Part shown: positions 1-9,946 of the stretch, in pieces
Position numbering within the stretch: position 1 is the stretch's first letter
Layout of the letters: each line of letters starts with the position of its first letter
Origin: Echinochloa phyllopogon
Taxonomy: Eukaryota > Streptophyta > Magnoliopsida > Poales > Poaceae
Length of the DNA: 64,000 bases
Reading direction: 5' to 3'
NCBI GenBank assembly: GCA_033239725.1
Contig: BTCW01000017.1
Span: 20,639,501 to 20,703,500 of the forward strand
Translations under genes and position numbers: made by a program
Notes under the pieces: model-generated
Told to the model about the DNA's origin: nothing
What the model saw: only the letters and a program-made list of their open reading frames with translations
The model's database searches: none

Positions 1-159
1 AGCATAGAAGACCCAGGATGCCGTTGACTTTGCGGTCGTGAGCGCCCATGGAGACACATGCCCAACTCCTGCCCAAGTGATTAAGGTAAATTGTTAGTTC
101 ATATTGTGATTTCCAACACCTGAAATGAAAAGGTACTTATAACATCTAAAATTACTTAC

Positions 160-582
160 TTTTTGCCTGCGGGTCAAACTACAGGCCGAATCTCTATGGG
201 TATCGATCGCCTCAGGAGGTCCAAGGGACCTCGCTGCCAAAGGGCCGACTGTTCATAGGAAGTGGACCCCCCTGCTGCTGCCTCCTCGTCCTCGTCCTCA
301 TGCTCCTCAGCCCCGTGCTCCTCGGCCCCGTGATCCTCGTCCGTGCGCTTCTCTTCCTTCGCAGCCCATCGGTCCTCCACTGAAGGAACAAACTCCTCGG
401 ACGAAGGCGAGGAAGGTACAGGGGTCCGCTGTCGCCCCTTGGCACGGGACAGACCCTTGCCTCGACCCTTCTTTTCGGCCCCTGCCCTTGCCTCGGGATG
501 GCTCAGCTGCATCGGACCCTCCATCTTTAAACCTGCGGTAGAGCGACATGACGTTCCTCATTGCACCGCCCCCACCCACCAT
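160..582 (-). pseudogene. CACTA second gene, first exon (acidic, proline/serine-rich)
   Basis: Read on the minus strand from an ATG at 582, the exon opens with a Gly-rich stretch and a basic segment. After an apparent one-base frameshift near 525-530 it continues as a Lys/Arg-rich then Glu/Asp-rich region, ending in a motif close to RGPxxLxRRxIPxxxRPVV. This resembles the N-terminal part of the second protein of grass CACTA elements (Ptta/En/Spm family), whose role in transposition is accessory. A TGA interrupts the motif just before a good splice donor (GTAAGT at 159-154); it could derive from CGA by C-to-T change. The rest of the gene lies beyond the left edge. Family assignment comes from recalled similarity. 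Confidence 0.5.
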
Positions 583-616
583 CTTGGTTCAATCACCTGC
601 AATCAACAAAAACATA

Positions 617-727
617 CATTTATTAGAAAGATATGCAATATATACAAATTATTAGAAAGAGATGCAATAAACAAAAAATATGAACAACATAAATTATTAG
701 AAAGAGATGCAATATATTCAAATAAAA
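617..727. repeat. AT-rich short tandem repeat in CACTA intergenic DNA
   Basis: Three imperfect copies of a segment containing TTATTAGAAAGAGATGCAAT separated by short AT-rich spacers. The repeat lies between the end of the transposase gene and the start of the second CACTA gene. Confidence 0.6.
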
Positions 728-734
728 CATACAT

Positions 735-1523
735 TTATGATAAATAATCATCAAGATCACGATTAGCTGGATCAACGGTCTCATCATCATTATCATGCAT
801 CTCGAGATGTTCATGACCGACCTCCAAAGGAGGAGGAATGTCGTCGTCACTGTCATTGCCTAATTGTAATCGCTCTAGTAACTCTAAGTCCTTGACATTC
901 TGAACATCATCTCCAGCATCCTCAACAACAAACATTTCTGAGTCTAAATCCATTCCAACCGCATGGGTCAAATCGATCTCAAAAGACCCTTCTAGCCCAT
1001 TTTCTTGGAAGAACTCTCCATCATAGGTGTTTGGGTCTATGTTATGATAATCTTCATAGTTTGGGACTGGTAATTTACCGTATGGTGATACTTTATACAC
1101 AACATCCCAACCCTCAAGACGTTTGTCCTTTTTGCACGGGTATGACAAATAATAAACTTGGGTGGCCTGTTGAGCCACAATATAGACATCGTCTCCTGGT
1201 AAGACAAATGACTGTCGAATTTTGACTAGCCCCAGATTAGGGGTCCGTCTCACCGTAGCGGGATCAAACCAATGACATTTGAAGATAACATGATTAAGAG
1301 GTTTGATTCCACCGAAATTAAGTTCGTATATTTCCTCAAGTCTCCCGTAGTACTCGACCCCATCAAGGCCTGGCGTATAGACTCCGGTATTTGTGGTCCT
1401 TCGATTGGGCATCCTCTGCTCATGGCTTGTTGTGCGAAAACGATAACCATTCACGTCATATCCGGTAAATGACCTGACCTTATACGCACAACCATCGGCA
1501 ACCTGTCTCAACTCGGCACTCAT
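735..1523 (-). pseudogene. CACTA transposase, C-terminal part (DUF4216-like)
   Basis: A 262-codon open stretch on the minus strand. It has the layout of the C-terminal DUF4216-type region of plant TNP2/CACTA transposases: a segment with NTGVYTPGLDGVEYYGRLEEIYEL, cut short here as a motif, then VIFKCHWFDP, then a region ending in a very acidic tail (DSDDD, HDNDDETVD). The acidic tail and the following stop at 735 look like a natural C-terminus. The upstream part of the gene is broken by stops and frameshifts, so this is a piece of a pseudogene even though it is open for its full length. The apparent initial ATG is likely an internal methionine. Confidence 0.8.
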
Positions 1524-2590
1524 AGACCCATCAGATTGGCCCTACAAGTTCGATCAGGATAGTTCGTTATACTACTGACACAAACTCAGTAATGTCAAAT
1601 TTAGTACAAACAAAATTTGAGTGTACCTTCTGTTTGAACCAAGAAATGAAATCGGGCAATCCATTTCCCGCACCCTGTCGAAGAAGGGGGAAGGATCCCT
1701 CCTATTACGCCAGAATTGATGAAGAAATTCCATGTATGAACGAGAAACAAGAGAATTGGATGCAGAATAGTGACTAGGTACTTGAGAACAAGTTGTTGAG
1801 AACTTACTGCATGTACGGCTCAACTTCGGATAGGTTGGTCAGCACATATACCATGATAGCGCGCCACTCTGCATTTTTCAAGGTCTTGTTGGTGCCTTCA
1901 CTTCAACTTCTAAGTTGCCCTCGAAAAATGCTGAGGTTCGATTCAACTTCACCAACATTGTAGGGAGGGGTTGATTGTGCACGCTAGGAAGGTTGTCAGC
2001 ATAGTATTTTGTTGTGAAGTTTGACACCTCCTCCAGAATGTATGCCTCTGCAATAGAAGCATCAATTTTACATTTATTTTTACATTTAGTTCAAAGAACC
2101 TTTTGACATCTCTCAATTGGATAGCACCAATGGTTCTGCATAGGCCCCCCCATTCGTGCCTCATACGGAAGGTGCAAAATCATATGCTGCATCAGGTTAA
2201 AAAATCCCGGCAGAAATATCTTCTCCAACTTGCAGAGCAACACGGGGGCAAGCTTTTCCATTTCTGCAATCACGGTCTTGGATACCTCCTTAGCAGAGAG
2301 CTGGCGGAAGAAATTGCTGAACTCTGCCAGCACTATCCAAACATGCTCGGGGACATAGCCTCGAACCATCACCGGAAGAAGCCGCTCAAGCCATATGTGG
2401 TAGTCATGAATCTTGAGCCCGTTGATTCACAGAGTAGATAAGTTCACTCCCCTCTTCAGATTTGCTGCGTACCCATCAAGGAACTTCAACGTTTGGAACC
2501 AACTCAGCACTTCCTTCCTTTGGTCCCTCGTGAGGACGAAATCGGCCTTAGGTCTTTTCCATATTTTGTCGTCCCTAGGAGGCGGTATAT
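1524..2590 (-). pseudogene. CACTA transposase, central part (DUF4218-like), frameshifted
   Basis: On the minus strand 2372-2091 encodes a DUF4218-like segment with LAEFSNFFRQLSAKEV, IEMEKL-like text, PGFFNLMQHMILHLPYEA and GGPMQNHWCYPIERC, typical of the middle of TNP2 transposases. Homology then shifts frame: 2164-1949 encodes RDVKRFFELN and QNTMLTTFL, and 1823-1572 encodes YMEFLHQFWRNRRDPSP, which normally follow it. Between 2590 and 2373 the expected protein can be followed only in pieces. At least three frame changes and several stops are needed, so no functional protein can be made. Confidence 0.75.
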
Positions 2591-3744
2591 CTAGCTTTGT
2601 TCTATTGCATATCCTTTTTCATCCACTCTAGCCTTGACATTGTATTTTGTTTTATCAGGAATGTCCATGATTGTAGCCCAAAGTGCCTCGGCTAGATTTT
2701 TTTTAGTGTGCATTACATCGATGTTGTGTGGAAGCAGAAGGTCATGCATGTACGGGAGCTTCCACAGGCCCGACTTATGAGTCCAGGCATGCTGCTCACC
2801 ATATCCCACAAAATGACCATCCTCCCCGACCTGGAGAGAGTCTAACTGAGCACGAACCTCCGCACCTATCATCATATGTGGTGCAGGGTCTTCAACCCTG
2901 ACACCTTTCGTGAAGTTCTTGATGTCTTGTCTGAATGAGTGCTCAAGAGGGAGGAATTGCCGATGTTTGTCGAACAAAGAATATTTTCCACCGTTCGTCA
3001 ACCAGATGAACTTTAAAGATGCCTTGCACATTGGGCACGGGAACTTCCCGTGAACACACCAGCCCCAGAATACCCCATAAGCCAGCATATCGTGTAGAGA
3101 GTACTGGTAATAGACATGCATTTTGAAGTTTGTTTTTGTAGCTCGGTCGTATGTCCATACACCTTCCTTCTAAGCACAGCCCAAATCATCAATCATAGGC
3201 TCCACATAGACGCTCATATTCTTCCTCAGGTATTCAGGAATAATTAAGGACAAAAATATGTTCTGACGTTGAAAGATGACGATGGGGGGGGGGGGATTGG
3301 GAGGGATAACAAACATGGGCTCCCAAGAGTATGGGGCAACCGTCATTCCATAAGGATTGAACCCATCTGTTGCCAACACAACATGTACATTCCGAACCTC
3401 TCCAGCCTTGTCACGATGAATTGCATCGAAGTTTATCCATGCTTCACTCTTGTGCCATGCCATCTGTTTCAATTATTCCTCGGTCATGTAAAGCCGCTGG
3501 ATCCTTGGTGTAAAAGGAAGGTACCGTAGGATCTTCATGGGGATTGTTAGTTGCCTCGTTTGCCCATCACCAGAGTCTACCTCCAAGAATCTAGACGCAT
3601 TGCACTTTGGACACTTCTTGGCTTCCGCATATTCTTTCGTGAATAAGATGCATCCATTCGGACAAACATGTATCTGCTCATATGGCATCTTGAGTGCACA
3701 GAGAAGTTTCTGTGACTCATACATGCTCTTTAGTAGAACGTGAC
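2591..3744 (-). pseudogene. CACTA TNP2-type transposase catalytic region, broken
   Basis: Minus-strand reading gives the segment after the insertion of element A: YESQKLLCALKMPYEQIHVCPNGC, split here into its known parts, the zinc-binding-like KKCPKC, then PMKILRYLPFTPRIQRLYM (stop at 3473) and FDAIHRDKAGEVRNVHVVLATDGFNP. A run of 12 G at 3284-3295 (plus strand) marks a likely length-change frameshift. The next open part (3121-2591) has YQYSLHDMLAYG, CVHGKFPCPMCK, HRQFLP and NIDVMHTKKNLAEALW, the DDE-region landmarks of TNP2. The stop at 3473, the G-run frameshift and a stop at 3170-3180 show it is dead. The upstream neighbour is the 84-bp remnant at 31241-31324. Confidence 0.85.
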
Positions 3745-4160
3745 TGTTGGCGGTCGTTACAGCCCAAATCCGACCACCAATACTCGGGAATAAATGAGGT
3801 TTTATGCAACATTCCATGTACTTAGGTTTTATTTCTAATAAAGTTCCATGAGTTTTGGTGAGTGACACTTGTGCAGGTACAACTACGACAAATACGTGCT
3901 ATTGGGGCCGAAAATGACCGAATCGGCCGAACGACTCCGTTCGGCCGGTTATCCCCCTTAGCCGTGCATGCCACTGGGAGTCGTCCACATCAACGAGCAC
4001 CAAATGAACACGACAAATGATACATGGATGACACCAACTCATCCCGGAGCACCGCCACATCAACATGGGCCCACACAGTACGAAGTACACCACCAGAGAC
4101 CGGCCTAGGGAGTCCACAGAGCAGAGGCGGTGCAGGGGGGCGGGCCTGGGCCTCCGTCCC

Positions 4161-4310
4161 AGTTCGGGCGAACTGGAGGGTTCAGCCGAACCGCCCCCAA
4201 CTGCCAAACCGACCCTGGGGCTGCATCCTGGCCCTTGGTGGCCGAGGCGGTGCATCCCTCGGTTTGGGCGAACTGGGTAGTTCGGCCGAACCGAGGAATT
4301 CGGCCAAAAC
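4161..4310. repeat. Phased palindromes upstream of the LTR promoter of A
   Basis: Five 14-bp sites of the form NNTTCGGCCGAANN (variants with GGGC or AGCC centres) start at 4161, 4179, 4261, 4279 and 4297, i.e. at steps of exactly 18 bp within each group. The last one ends about 60 bp before the TATA box. The same array recurs in the 3' LTR at matching positions. Confidence 0.9.
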
Positions 4311-4370
4311 GCCTCTTTGCCGCCTCTGGTTGCCTTGGCGGTTACCCTGCCTACAACCGACCTTTGGAGC

Positions 4371-4378
4371 TATAAATA
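4371..4378 (+). promoter_or_regulatory. TATA box of element A 5' LTR
   Basis: TATAAATA follows a GC-rich stretch and precedes AGAGGGTCGCACTTCACTTG. The same sequence is at 30141-30148 in the 3' LTR and, diverged, at 50563-50570 in the related LTR D. It marks the probable U3/R region. Confidence 0.8.
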
Positions 4379-4994
4379 GAGGGTCGCACTTCACTTGTAA
4401 ACACACACCAAGCCAAGGAGCTCATTTCCACTTTCATTCTAGTAGAGTTAGATAGTTTAGTTGGGAGTTAGAGTTGAGTCGAGCTTTGCCTCGGAGGTTC
4501 CGGAGTCGTCTTCAGAAGATCTGGTAATAGCTCTTGTATCTTTTACTTTACCTTTTGTAAGACATTGAGTATCAATATAGTTATCTTTATCAGTTTGCCT
4601 TTGTCATTTATATCTTGCTTCTACTTTATCCTAGTTGCAAATATATCTTGTTTAGACTATAGTCAGTTATAGTTCTAGTGCTTGTAGTCTTGTTTAAGTC
4701 TTTGTCTTGGCTGGTTCTTCGATCTTGCTTGATACTTGTAACGCCCGCGTTTTAAACTCTGGGAAAATCACCTAAAAATCCACCCGGTGAAAACTCTTTC
4801 AAATGTTTTACCGCCCGAGCTCCCGCTCCCGCCAACCCCGTCCGCCTTGTTTTCCCTCCCCTCTTTTCCTGTCCGCATCCCCGATCGCTGCCATCTTTTC
4901 CGTCCCGTCCCGCGTCGTCCGCCCTTGGGTCGACCGCCGGGCCACCCACCCTTGGCCGACCGTCGTCGACCGCCCGCCGCGAATCTCGCCGTCC

Positions 4995-5106
4995 CCTCCC
5001 CTTTCCCTCTCTCTCTTTTTCTTTTTCTCTTTCTTCTTTTTCTCTCTCTCCCTTTTCTTTTTCCTTTTTTTTTCTCTTTCCCTTTTCTCTCCATTTTCCT
5101 TTCCCC
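4995..5106 (+). repeat. Homopyrimidine tract in LTR of B
   Basis: Roughly 110 bases of almost pure C and T (CTCTCTTTTTCTTTTTC-like) about 0.7 kb upstream of the TATA box. The same tract is in the 3' LTR at about 15133-15244. Such tracts can form triplex structures, but nothing here shows that this one does. Confidence 0.85.
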
Positions 5107-5807
5107 CTCCCCTGCTTCTCTGGCTGGCACCGCCGCTGCCGCGCTGTGGCTCTGCTCGCCGCCGACCATCCCTTCTCCTCTGCTCTGCACGTCACCGCCA
5201 ACCCGCTCCTAGGCCGAGCTCGCACCAACGCGCCACGCCACCGCCCTACTCGCCGCCGCGGCCGCTCTGCTCTGCCCCGCCACGCCGAGCGCCGCCCCGC
5301 CCCCCCCTGTCCTGCTCACCACCGCCACTCCACCTCTCTACTCCCCATCCCGAGCACCGTGCTCCGCTCGACGCCGGCCGAACCCCACCCGCTCCCCGTC
5401 GTGCCGACCGCGCGCGTGCACGCCACCGCCTGCCCGCTGCTGTCTCATCGTCGCACCACCGCTCGCCATCGCCGGCTGGCCTCCCCTCACTCGACTCGAT
5501 CGCCCGACCGTCGTACACCATTGCCGTGCCGCCCCGGCTCTGCTGCGCGCCACCCCACGGCTCACCCGAGCTCCTCGACCGACCGCCGCTGCTGCCGTGC
5601 CGCCCACCGCCGCACTCACCCGCACGCCACCGCCCGTCCTCGCCGCGGCCCCACCCGCTTGAGCACGCCACGCCGCGCCAAACGCGACACCGTACGCGGC
5701 TGCACAGCTCCGCCACAGCGCCGCCGTACCGCCAACCGCCTTTACTCCCCGCCACCGGCCGCCGAGCCGCCTCTCGTCGGCCCTCTCTCTCACCGCTTCT
5801 CCGCGCC

Positions 5808-5814
5808 TATAAAT
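5808..5814 (+). promoter_or_regulatory. TATA box of element B 5' LTR
   Basis: TATAAAT in the context CCGCGCCTATAAATGGGACC, at the end of a GC-rich region; the copy in the 3' LTR is at 15946-15952. A donor-like GTAAGG at 5963 lies about 150 bp downstream and is also found downstream of the TATA boxes of C and the solo LTR. Confidence 0.75.
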
Positions 5815-6468
5815 GGGACCCTGAGCACCCTCCCCCTCACCACCAGCTCACCCACCTTCCAATTGGACCTCTCCGCCACCGCAGCGCCGCCACCCCCACT
5901 CGCCATTGCCGCCGCCGCCACTGCTCCCGTGGGCAGCCCTCCACTCCCCACCTCCGGCCGTGGTAAGGGCATGGGTGAACTCGCCATGGCGTCCTCTCTC
6001 GTTTCCCCCTGTCAATTTGACCCTCCGCCGCCGCAATCGCCGGCGAGCCGGCCGACCATCGCCGCCGTCGCTCTCTCTCTCCCCTGCTCTGTTTCGCGAG
6101 GGAGGGGATGACCACTTTATGGAAAACCCCCTGGCTTTTCTAAATATACAACCCGCCGTCCTATGCACTATTCACCCTCTCTCTGGTTGTTCACCCGGAG
6201 CCCCCTGAACTTTATAGTATTTACAAAAAGGTCCTCGTTCTTTATAAACAACCCCTAAACTCCACTAAACCCGTCATTTCATGCGCCAAATTAATCCCGT
6301 TTGACCCCAAACTCCACCACAATATTCACCACTATATTTCTGCCAAATCCAACCAGTCCATACCCAAAAATAATCATGTCATCGTCATTCACTCCCTTTT
6401 TTCCGTTCTTCCTTTTGGAGCTCAATAAAACCTTTTATTTATTGGGTGTTTGCTTGTGTGTGCCGTAG

Positions 6469-6570
6469 ACTCCGCTGTGAACGAGGAAGGACTCGAGGAG
6501 GAGCAGGGCTACGAGCAGGAGCTTGGAGACCAAGACCCCGGGCAGGAATCCCCCGAGGGTTGGGAGAACG
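6469..6570 (+). other. Predicted LTR-internal exon 2 (acidic peptide)
   Basis: Follows an acceptor-like GCCGTAG at 6462-6468 and ends at a GC-type splice donor (G/GCAAGT, intron from 6571). One frame encodes a Glu-rich peptide with GYEQE and ends in WEN. Joined to 7708-7745 the frame continues without a stop until TAG. The related LTR C has the same arrangement with GYEEQ. There is no in-frame ATG in this segment, so translation is unproven. Confidence 0.45.
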
Positions 6571-7311
6571 GCAAGTGCAATCCCATCCTTTGATGCATGT
6601 TGTTGTCCCAGTTTTTATAAACACAACCCATGGCCTGTTTTATAAAACTTGCATGATGTCACTGCTAAACCCAGTTGGATAGCCACCCCTTGACTGCTAT
6701 GACTAATTCCTTGACGACCTAGATTAATATTTAAATATGACAATGTTCTATTTGAATATTAGTCATTGCTAGAAATGCTTAGGAACATTTTACCATTATA
6801 CCCATGACAAATACTTGGTGTTTACAGAAGCAACCGTGTGCGTGCTTTAAAATAAAAGAGATGATTTGTATAAAATAAATGAGTACCCGTGTGGGATGAG
6901 ACAGACGGTATATCCACGTGAAATACCGAGGTGAGCTCGAACCGGTGTGGTTGAGCATGGTGGGAGCTGTCTATCCTATCACAAGTTTTGGGATGATGTT
7001 GATGTGTCATCTAGCCTAACCCAATTCCCTGTACCACCACTCGACCGTTGTATGTGGCAACGGCCTAGCATAAATCCCACTAGTTGAGCTGCTGGTTATG
7101 TGGTGTGCTGGTGAGCAACAGAGGGCCATGGAGCCGGGGATACGGTCTATGTGAGGTATGCCCCTGGTTAGAACCTCGTTGGTAGGTTGCTAATCCCTGG
7201 TCGCGTCTGTGGTAACTTGTCAGTTTAGCTATGGTGGGTAATGGCTTTGATAGGAGCTGCACTGGCACTAAGGTGTTCTTGTTGTGGTAGCCTACTTGTG
7301 GTTGTGTACAC

Positions 7312-7340
7312 CTCTGCAGAGTTAAAACCTATCCGGATAG
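7312..7340 (+). repeat. Paired palindromes CTCTGCAGAG and CTATCCGGATAG
   Basis: Two perfect palindromes seven bases apart (7312-7321 and 7329-7340). The 3' LTR copies are at 17450-17459 and 17467-17478. The second occurs at the matching place in C, the solo LTR and G with a different but still self-complementary core. Confidence 0.9.
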
Positions 7341-7707
7341 CCGTGTCCACGGTATTGGGCGAGTTACGGCTTGGTCACTTCACTAGTCCCCTGTTTTGGT
7401 GCAAGAAAGTATTGGTGTTTCATGAAGCAGGGAAATGTTTTGACTTGGGCTACGACAGATGGAAAATCTGGTAGCAACAAAATCTTGTTCGAAAGAGTAT
7501 TTACATTTATTGTTCCTTTTAAAAGTAATATTTGTGAAAACCCATTGCGAAAACCAACCCCTTGCATGTGTGATAAAATTTGCTTTGCTGCTAAATAAAC
7601 CACAAGCCTTCCTTGTTACAATACTTGCATACTTCTGTTATACCCCTCCGTGGTTGTGGTTGCGCTTGCTGAGTACGTATGTACTCACCCTTGCTTAATC
7701 TGTGCAG

Positions 7708-7745
7708 AGGCAGACCCGGACTTTGTGCCTGAGGATCTCGTCTAG
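7708..7745 (+). other. Predicted LTR-internal exon 3 with stop codon
   Basis: Begins after the acceptor-like TTAATCTGTGCAG (ends 7707) and encodes EADPDFVPEDLV before TAG at 7743-7745; the first residue is completed across the junction. The matching segment of C ends FPEDLPFY before its stop, so the PEDL ending is shared. Confidence 0.45.
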
Positions 7746-8012
7746 TGGGGTTCGTTCTGCACCCAACCTTTGCCTGTGTGTTAGGGTCACCCGCTGGAAG
7801 CCGCATGCGTTGCCACTCTGATGAAGACCTCTATGTTATCAATCTGTTTATCTGGAGCTTAGTGTTAGTTCTGTTTGTTGTGGCCCTGCAATGCCACCGT
7901 CTCCCGTAATGTTGTCCTTGTACTGAACTATCTGTTGTAATAATGTGAACCAGCATCCTGGGACTGGTATTTGTATCACATTAAGTTCTCTCTTTCGAGG
8001 GGACGCTTCAGG

Positions 8013-8024
8013 TGGTATCAGAGC
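8013..8024 (+). other. Primer-binding site of element B (initiator tRNA-Met)
   Basis: TGGTATCAGAGC starts two bases after the 5' LTR and is complementary to the 3' end of plant initiator tRNA-Met. Confidence 0.95.
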
Positions 8025-8149
8025 CGATAGGTTGGCCGTAGGACGCACCCCTAGGATCTTGACCCTACCTAGTCTTCTCTCACCAGTTTATCCTTACCTA
8101 CTCCTTTCCCCCACACAAGTACTCACCGACGGCTTTTTGACTGTTCCAG

Positions 8150-8935
8150 ATGGCCCAGCCGGTTGACGAGGGTTGGGGCGAAGGAGTCTGCCCCGCAGAA
8201 CCTGGCCTCCCCAAGTTGCTGCTGCTTAGCCTGGAGCACGTTGGACTCACAGAGACCCCCGAGTACTTTTACCGGGAATGCACCACCAATGGTACCCGTC
8301 GGTGCCGGATGTTCATCTTTGTGGGGAGAAGCTCGCTGTACAAGGAAGTGGCACCTTGGTTTGTTCACGCCACCGGCTACGACCGTCCTAATGCCTACCG
8401 CAAAGCCGCAAGAAGATCCCTGATGTGCCTCCGCGAGCTCTACAGGCAGTACCTCGTGGGAACAGCACTAGGATTTACCCCACCCCTGGAAAGTGGAGGA
8501 CGCGAATGGATTGCCCAGATGAGGAACCTTGGGAGAGATGAAGATATGGAGGACACTGTGTCCCACTTATCCATTTACCTCACTGGCTTGGACAGGCTGT
8601 ACCGAGAGACATCGGGACAGCTGAGGCACCAGATCCGCAGAGCCAAGAAGGCAGAGAAGGAACTAGAAGAGGTAAAGAGAGAGCTAGGAGAAACAAAGGA
8701 AGAACTGGAGGTACAGAAGGTGACGGCCACACAGGCTGTCAGTTCTCTAGCCACTCACCAGACTAGATGCCAGGCCTACTATGAGTATTTGGATAACCTG
8801 GAAGCGTACAGGAGAGAAAGAGGGTTGTTGGAAGATGAACCAGAAATGACTCATGTGGACGCAGGCACTCAGACCGAAGAAGAAGTGCCAGAGTACCAGC
8901 TCCCTCTGAAGAAGCGCCGAGTCTGTCTGGACTAG
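8150..8935 (+). CDS. Element B accessory ORF 1 (261 aa, unknown function)
   Basis: This is not a Gag, Pol or envelope protein and I do not recognise its family. The ATG at 8150 follows CTGTTCCAG, a plausible 3' splice site. Residues ~1-150 form a region also present in the next ORF (shared motifs GVCP near residue 13, GTRRCR near 48, ATGY near 74, YLTGLD near 145). Residues ~155-205 are Lys/Glu-rich with heptad character, a likely coiled coil. The tail is acidic, contains GTQTEEE and ends with LKKRRV, a candidate nuclear localisation signal. No membrane segment or signal peptide is seen. It sits between the 5' LTR and gag in sense orientation, as do the extra ORFs described in some other plant Ty3/gypsy elements. 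It could act in expression, nuclear import or silencing resistance, but this is inference. Confidence 0.75.
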   Translation: MAQPVDEGWGEGVCPAEPGLPKLLLLSLEHVGLTETPEYFYRECTTNGTRRCRMFIFVGRSSLYKEVAPWFVHATGYDRPNAYRKAARRSLMCLRELYRQYLVGTALGFTPPLESGGREWIAQMRNLGRDEDMEDTVSHLSIYLTGLDRLYRETSGQLRHQIRRAKKAEKELEEVKRELGETKEELEVQKVTATQAVSSLATHQTRCQAYYEYLDNLEAYRRERGLLEDEPEMTHVDAGTQTEEEVPEYQLPLKKRRVCLD

Positions 8936-9097
8936 CTTAGCACTTAGTCTAGCCCTTCCTAGAGTAGTCTGTTGTACCCAGTAGCACTACCAGCTTAGCC
9001 TCGATGTATCCATGATCTTTGTACCCCACTATGTTGTGCAATAAAAGCTATCTTTTATCCGGCATCTGTTCAGACTTTTGTTTTCCCCTGGTTTCAG
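8936..9097 (+). promoter_or_regulatory. Spacer with AATAAA and splice acceptor between accessory ORFs of B
   Basis: AATAAA occurs at 9040-9045. A strong acceptor-like tract (CTTTTGTTTTCCCCTGGTTTCAG) ends at 9097, directly before the ATG of the second ORF. Each accessory ORF is thus laid out as an acceptor, a coding part and an untranslated tail. Confidence 0.5.
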
Positions 9098-9946
9098 ATG
9101 GCAGAACAAGGATGGACCCAGGGAGTTTGCCCAGTCACATCGGGCTTCGCTAGCCTGTTGATCCCCGCGCTAGAACGCCTCGGTGTGCCAGAACGCCCGA
9201 GGTACTACAGCAGGGAGTATGAGCACCATGGGACCCAACGCTGCAGAGTGGTCATTGTTGTCGCCAAGAGTGACCTCCACCCCGTCGAAGCATGGCGTAC
9301 GACCGCCACAGGGTTCAGACACCAGGACACCTACCCCTTGGCTCTCAGGAAAGCCCTCCGCTTCATGTGCGGAATCTTTGAAAGGCACCTGGTCCCCACC
9401 CCAATGAGGTACTTTCCGCCGATCGTCAGAAGTGCAGTCTGGCGAGCCCGCATAAGGAACTTGGAGCAGCGCCGTCAAGAGGAGCCCCTTTTGCACCAAG
9501 TGGTCACCTACCTCAATTCCTTGGACCAACTCTTTGACGAGCAGGCTGAACGCCTGAGAGAACAGACTGCCCGGGCGGAACAAGCAGAATTCTCGGTCCG
9601 CATGCACCAAGTCCAGGTAGCCCAAGCGGAAGCAAGAGCCGCTGCCGCCATCAGCAATGAGGCAGTCGCCCAAGAAAGCCTCAGGCAGGCTCGGGACCTG
9701 CGTATACAGGACTGGACCCGGAGTGGAACGCCTGTCCCGGCAATTGGAGAACCCCATGTTCTACTTGGAACACCTGTTATGGCATGGGGTGAGATTGTGG
9801 GGAACCATCCCATACTGCCAGGAACTCCGGCAGGATCGCCGCCCGCTGAAGAAGGACCGTCTGAGCCGCCTCGGGAGAATGGGACCCTGACCGAGGCTGA
9901 GCAGGCTCGACTTGCACCGCCAGAGGAGAGCTCGCCCCGCGAGTAA
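9098..9946 (+). CDS. Element B accessory ORF 2 (282 aa), paralogue of ORF 1
   Basis: Starts at an ATG directly after TTTCAG. Residues ~1-155 align with ORF 1 (MAxxxW-GVCP, YxREY, GTQRCR, ATGF, ALRKALRFMC, IRNL, YLNSLDQL), although the two proteins are clearly diverged. A helical, Arg/Glu/Ala-rich stretch (~150-205) replaces the coiled coil of ORF 1. The C-terminal ~75 residues are Pro/Gly/Glu-rich and probably disordered, and the KKRRV-type ending is absent. The pair looks like an old tandem duplication inside the retrotransposon. The frame is intact in an element with nearly identical LTRs. Function is unknown; no enzyme motif is visible. Confidence 0.75.
   Translation: MAEQGWTQGVCPVTSGFASLLIPALERLGVPERPRYYSREYEHHGTQRCRVVIVVAKSDLHPVEAWRTTATGFRHQDTYPLALRKALRFMCGIFERHLVPTPMRYFPPIVRSAVWRARIRNLEQRRQEEPLLHQVVTYLNSLDQLFDEQAERLREQTARAEQAEFSVRMHQVQVAQAEARAAAAISNEAVAQESLRQARDLRIQDWTRSGTPVPAIGEPHVLLGTPVMAWGEIVGNHPILPGTPAGSPPAEEGPSEPPRENGTLTEAEQARLAPPEESSPRE

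Larger units (their letters stand above)
3745..4736 (+). repeat. Element A 5' LTR, left part (interrupted by B)
   Basis: Begins TGTTGGCGGTCG and aligns with 29515-30507 of the 3' LTR. It contains a conserved inverted-repeat block at 3916-3950, phased TTCGGCCGAA-type palindromes at 4161-4192 and 4261-4310, and a TATA box at 4371. The last five bases (ATACT, 4732-4736) are the target duplication of B. Confidence 0.93.
4737..8010 (+). repeat. Element B 5' LTR
   Basis: Starts TGTAACGCCCGCG and ends GACGCTTCA directly before the PBS. Notable contents are a ~100-nt pyrimidine tract at about 4995-5106, a GC-rich C-strand-biased region to 5800, a TATA box at 5808, splice-like signals and an acidic reading frame (see separate entries), and paired palindromes at 7312-7340. 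Long open frames across 4800-6110 are explained by the lack of A/T-rich stop codons in this GC-rich DNA. Confidence 0.95.

Noticed and set aside
4803..6111. Long open frames (387 and 321 codons) in the B LTR, repeated at 14941-16249
   Set aside because: They lie in a GC-rich, pyrimidine-biased LTR where stops are rare, overlap each other in several frames and on both strands, and encode only Pro/Arg/Ser-rich text with no recognisable domain.
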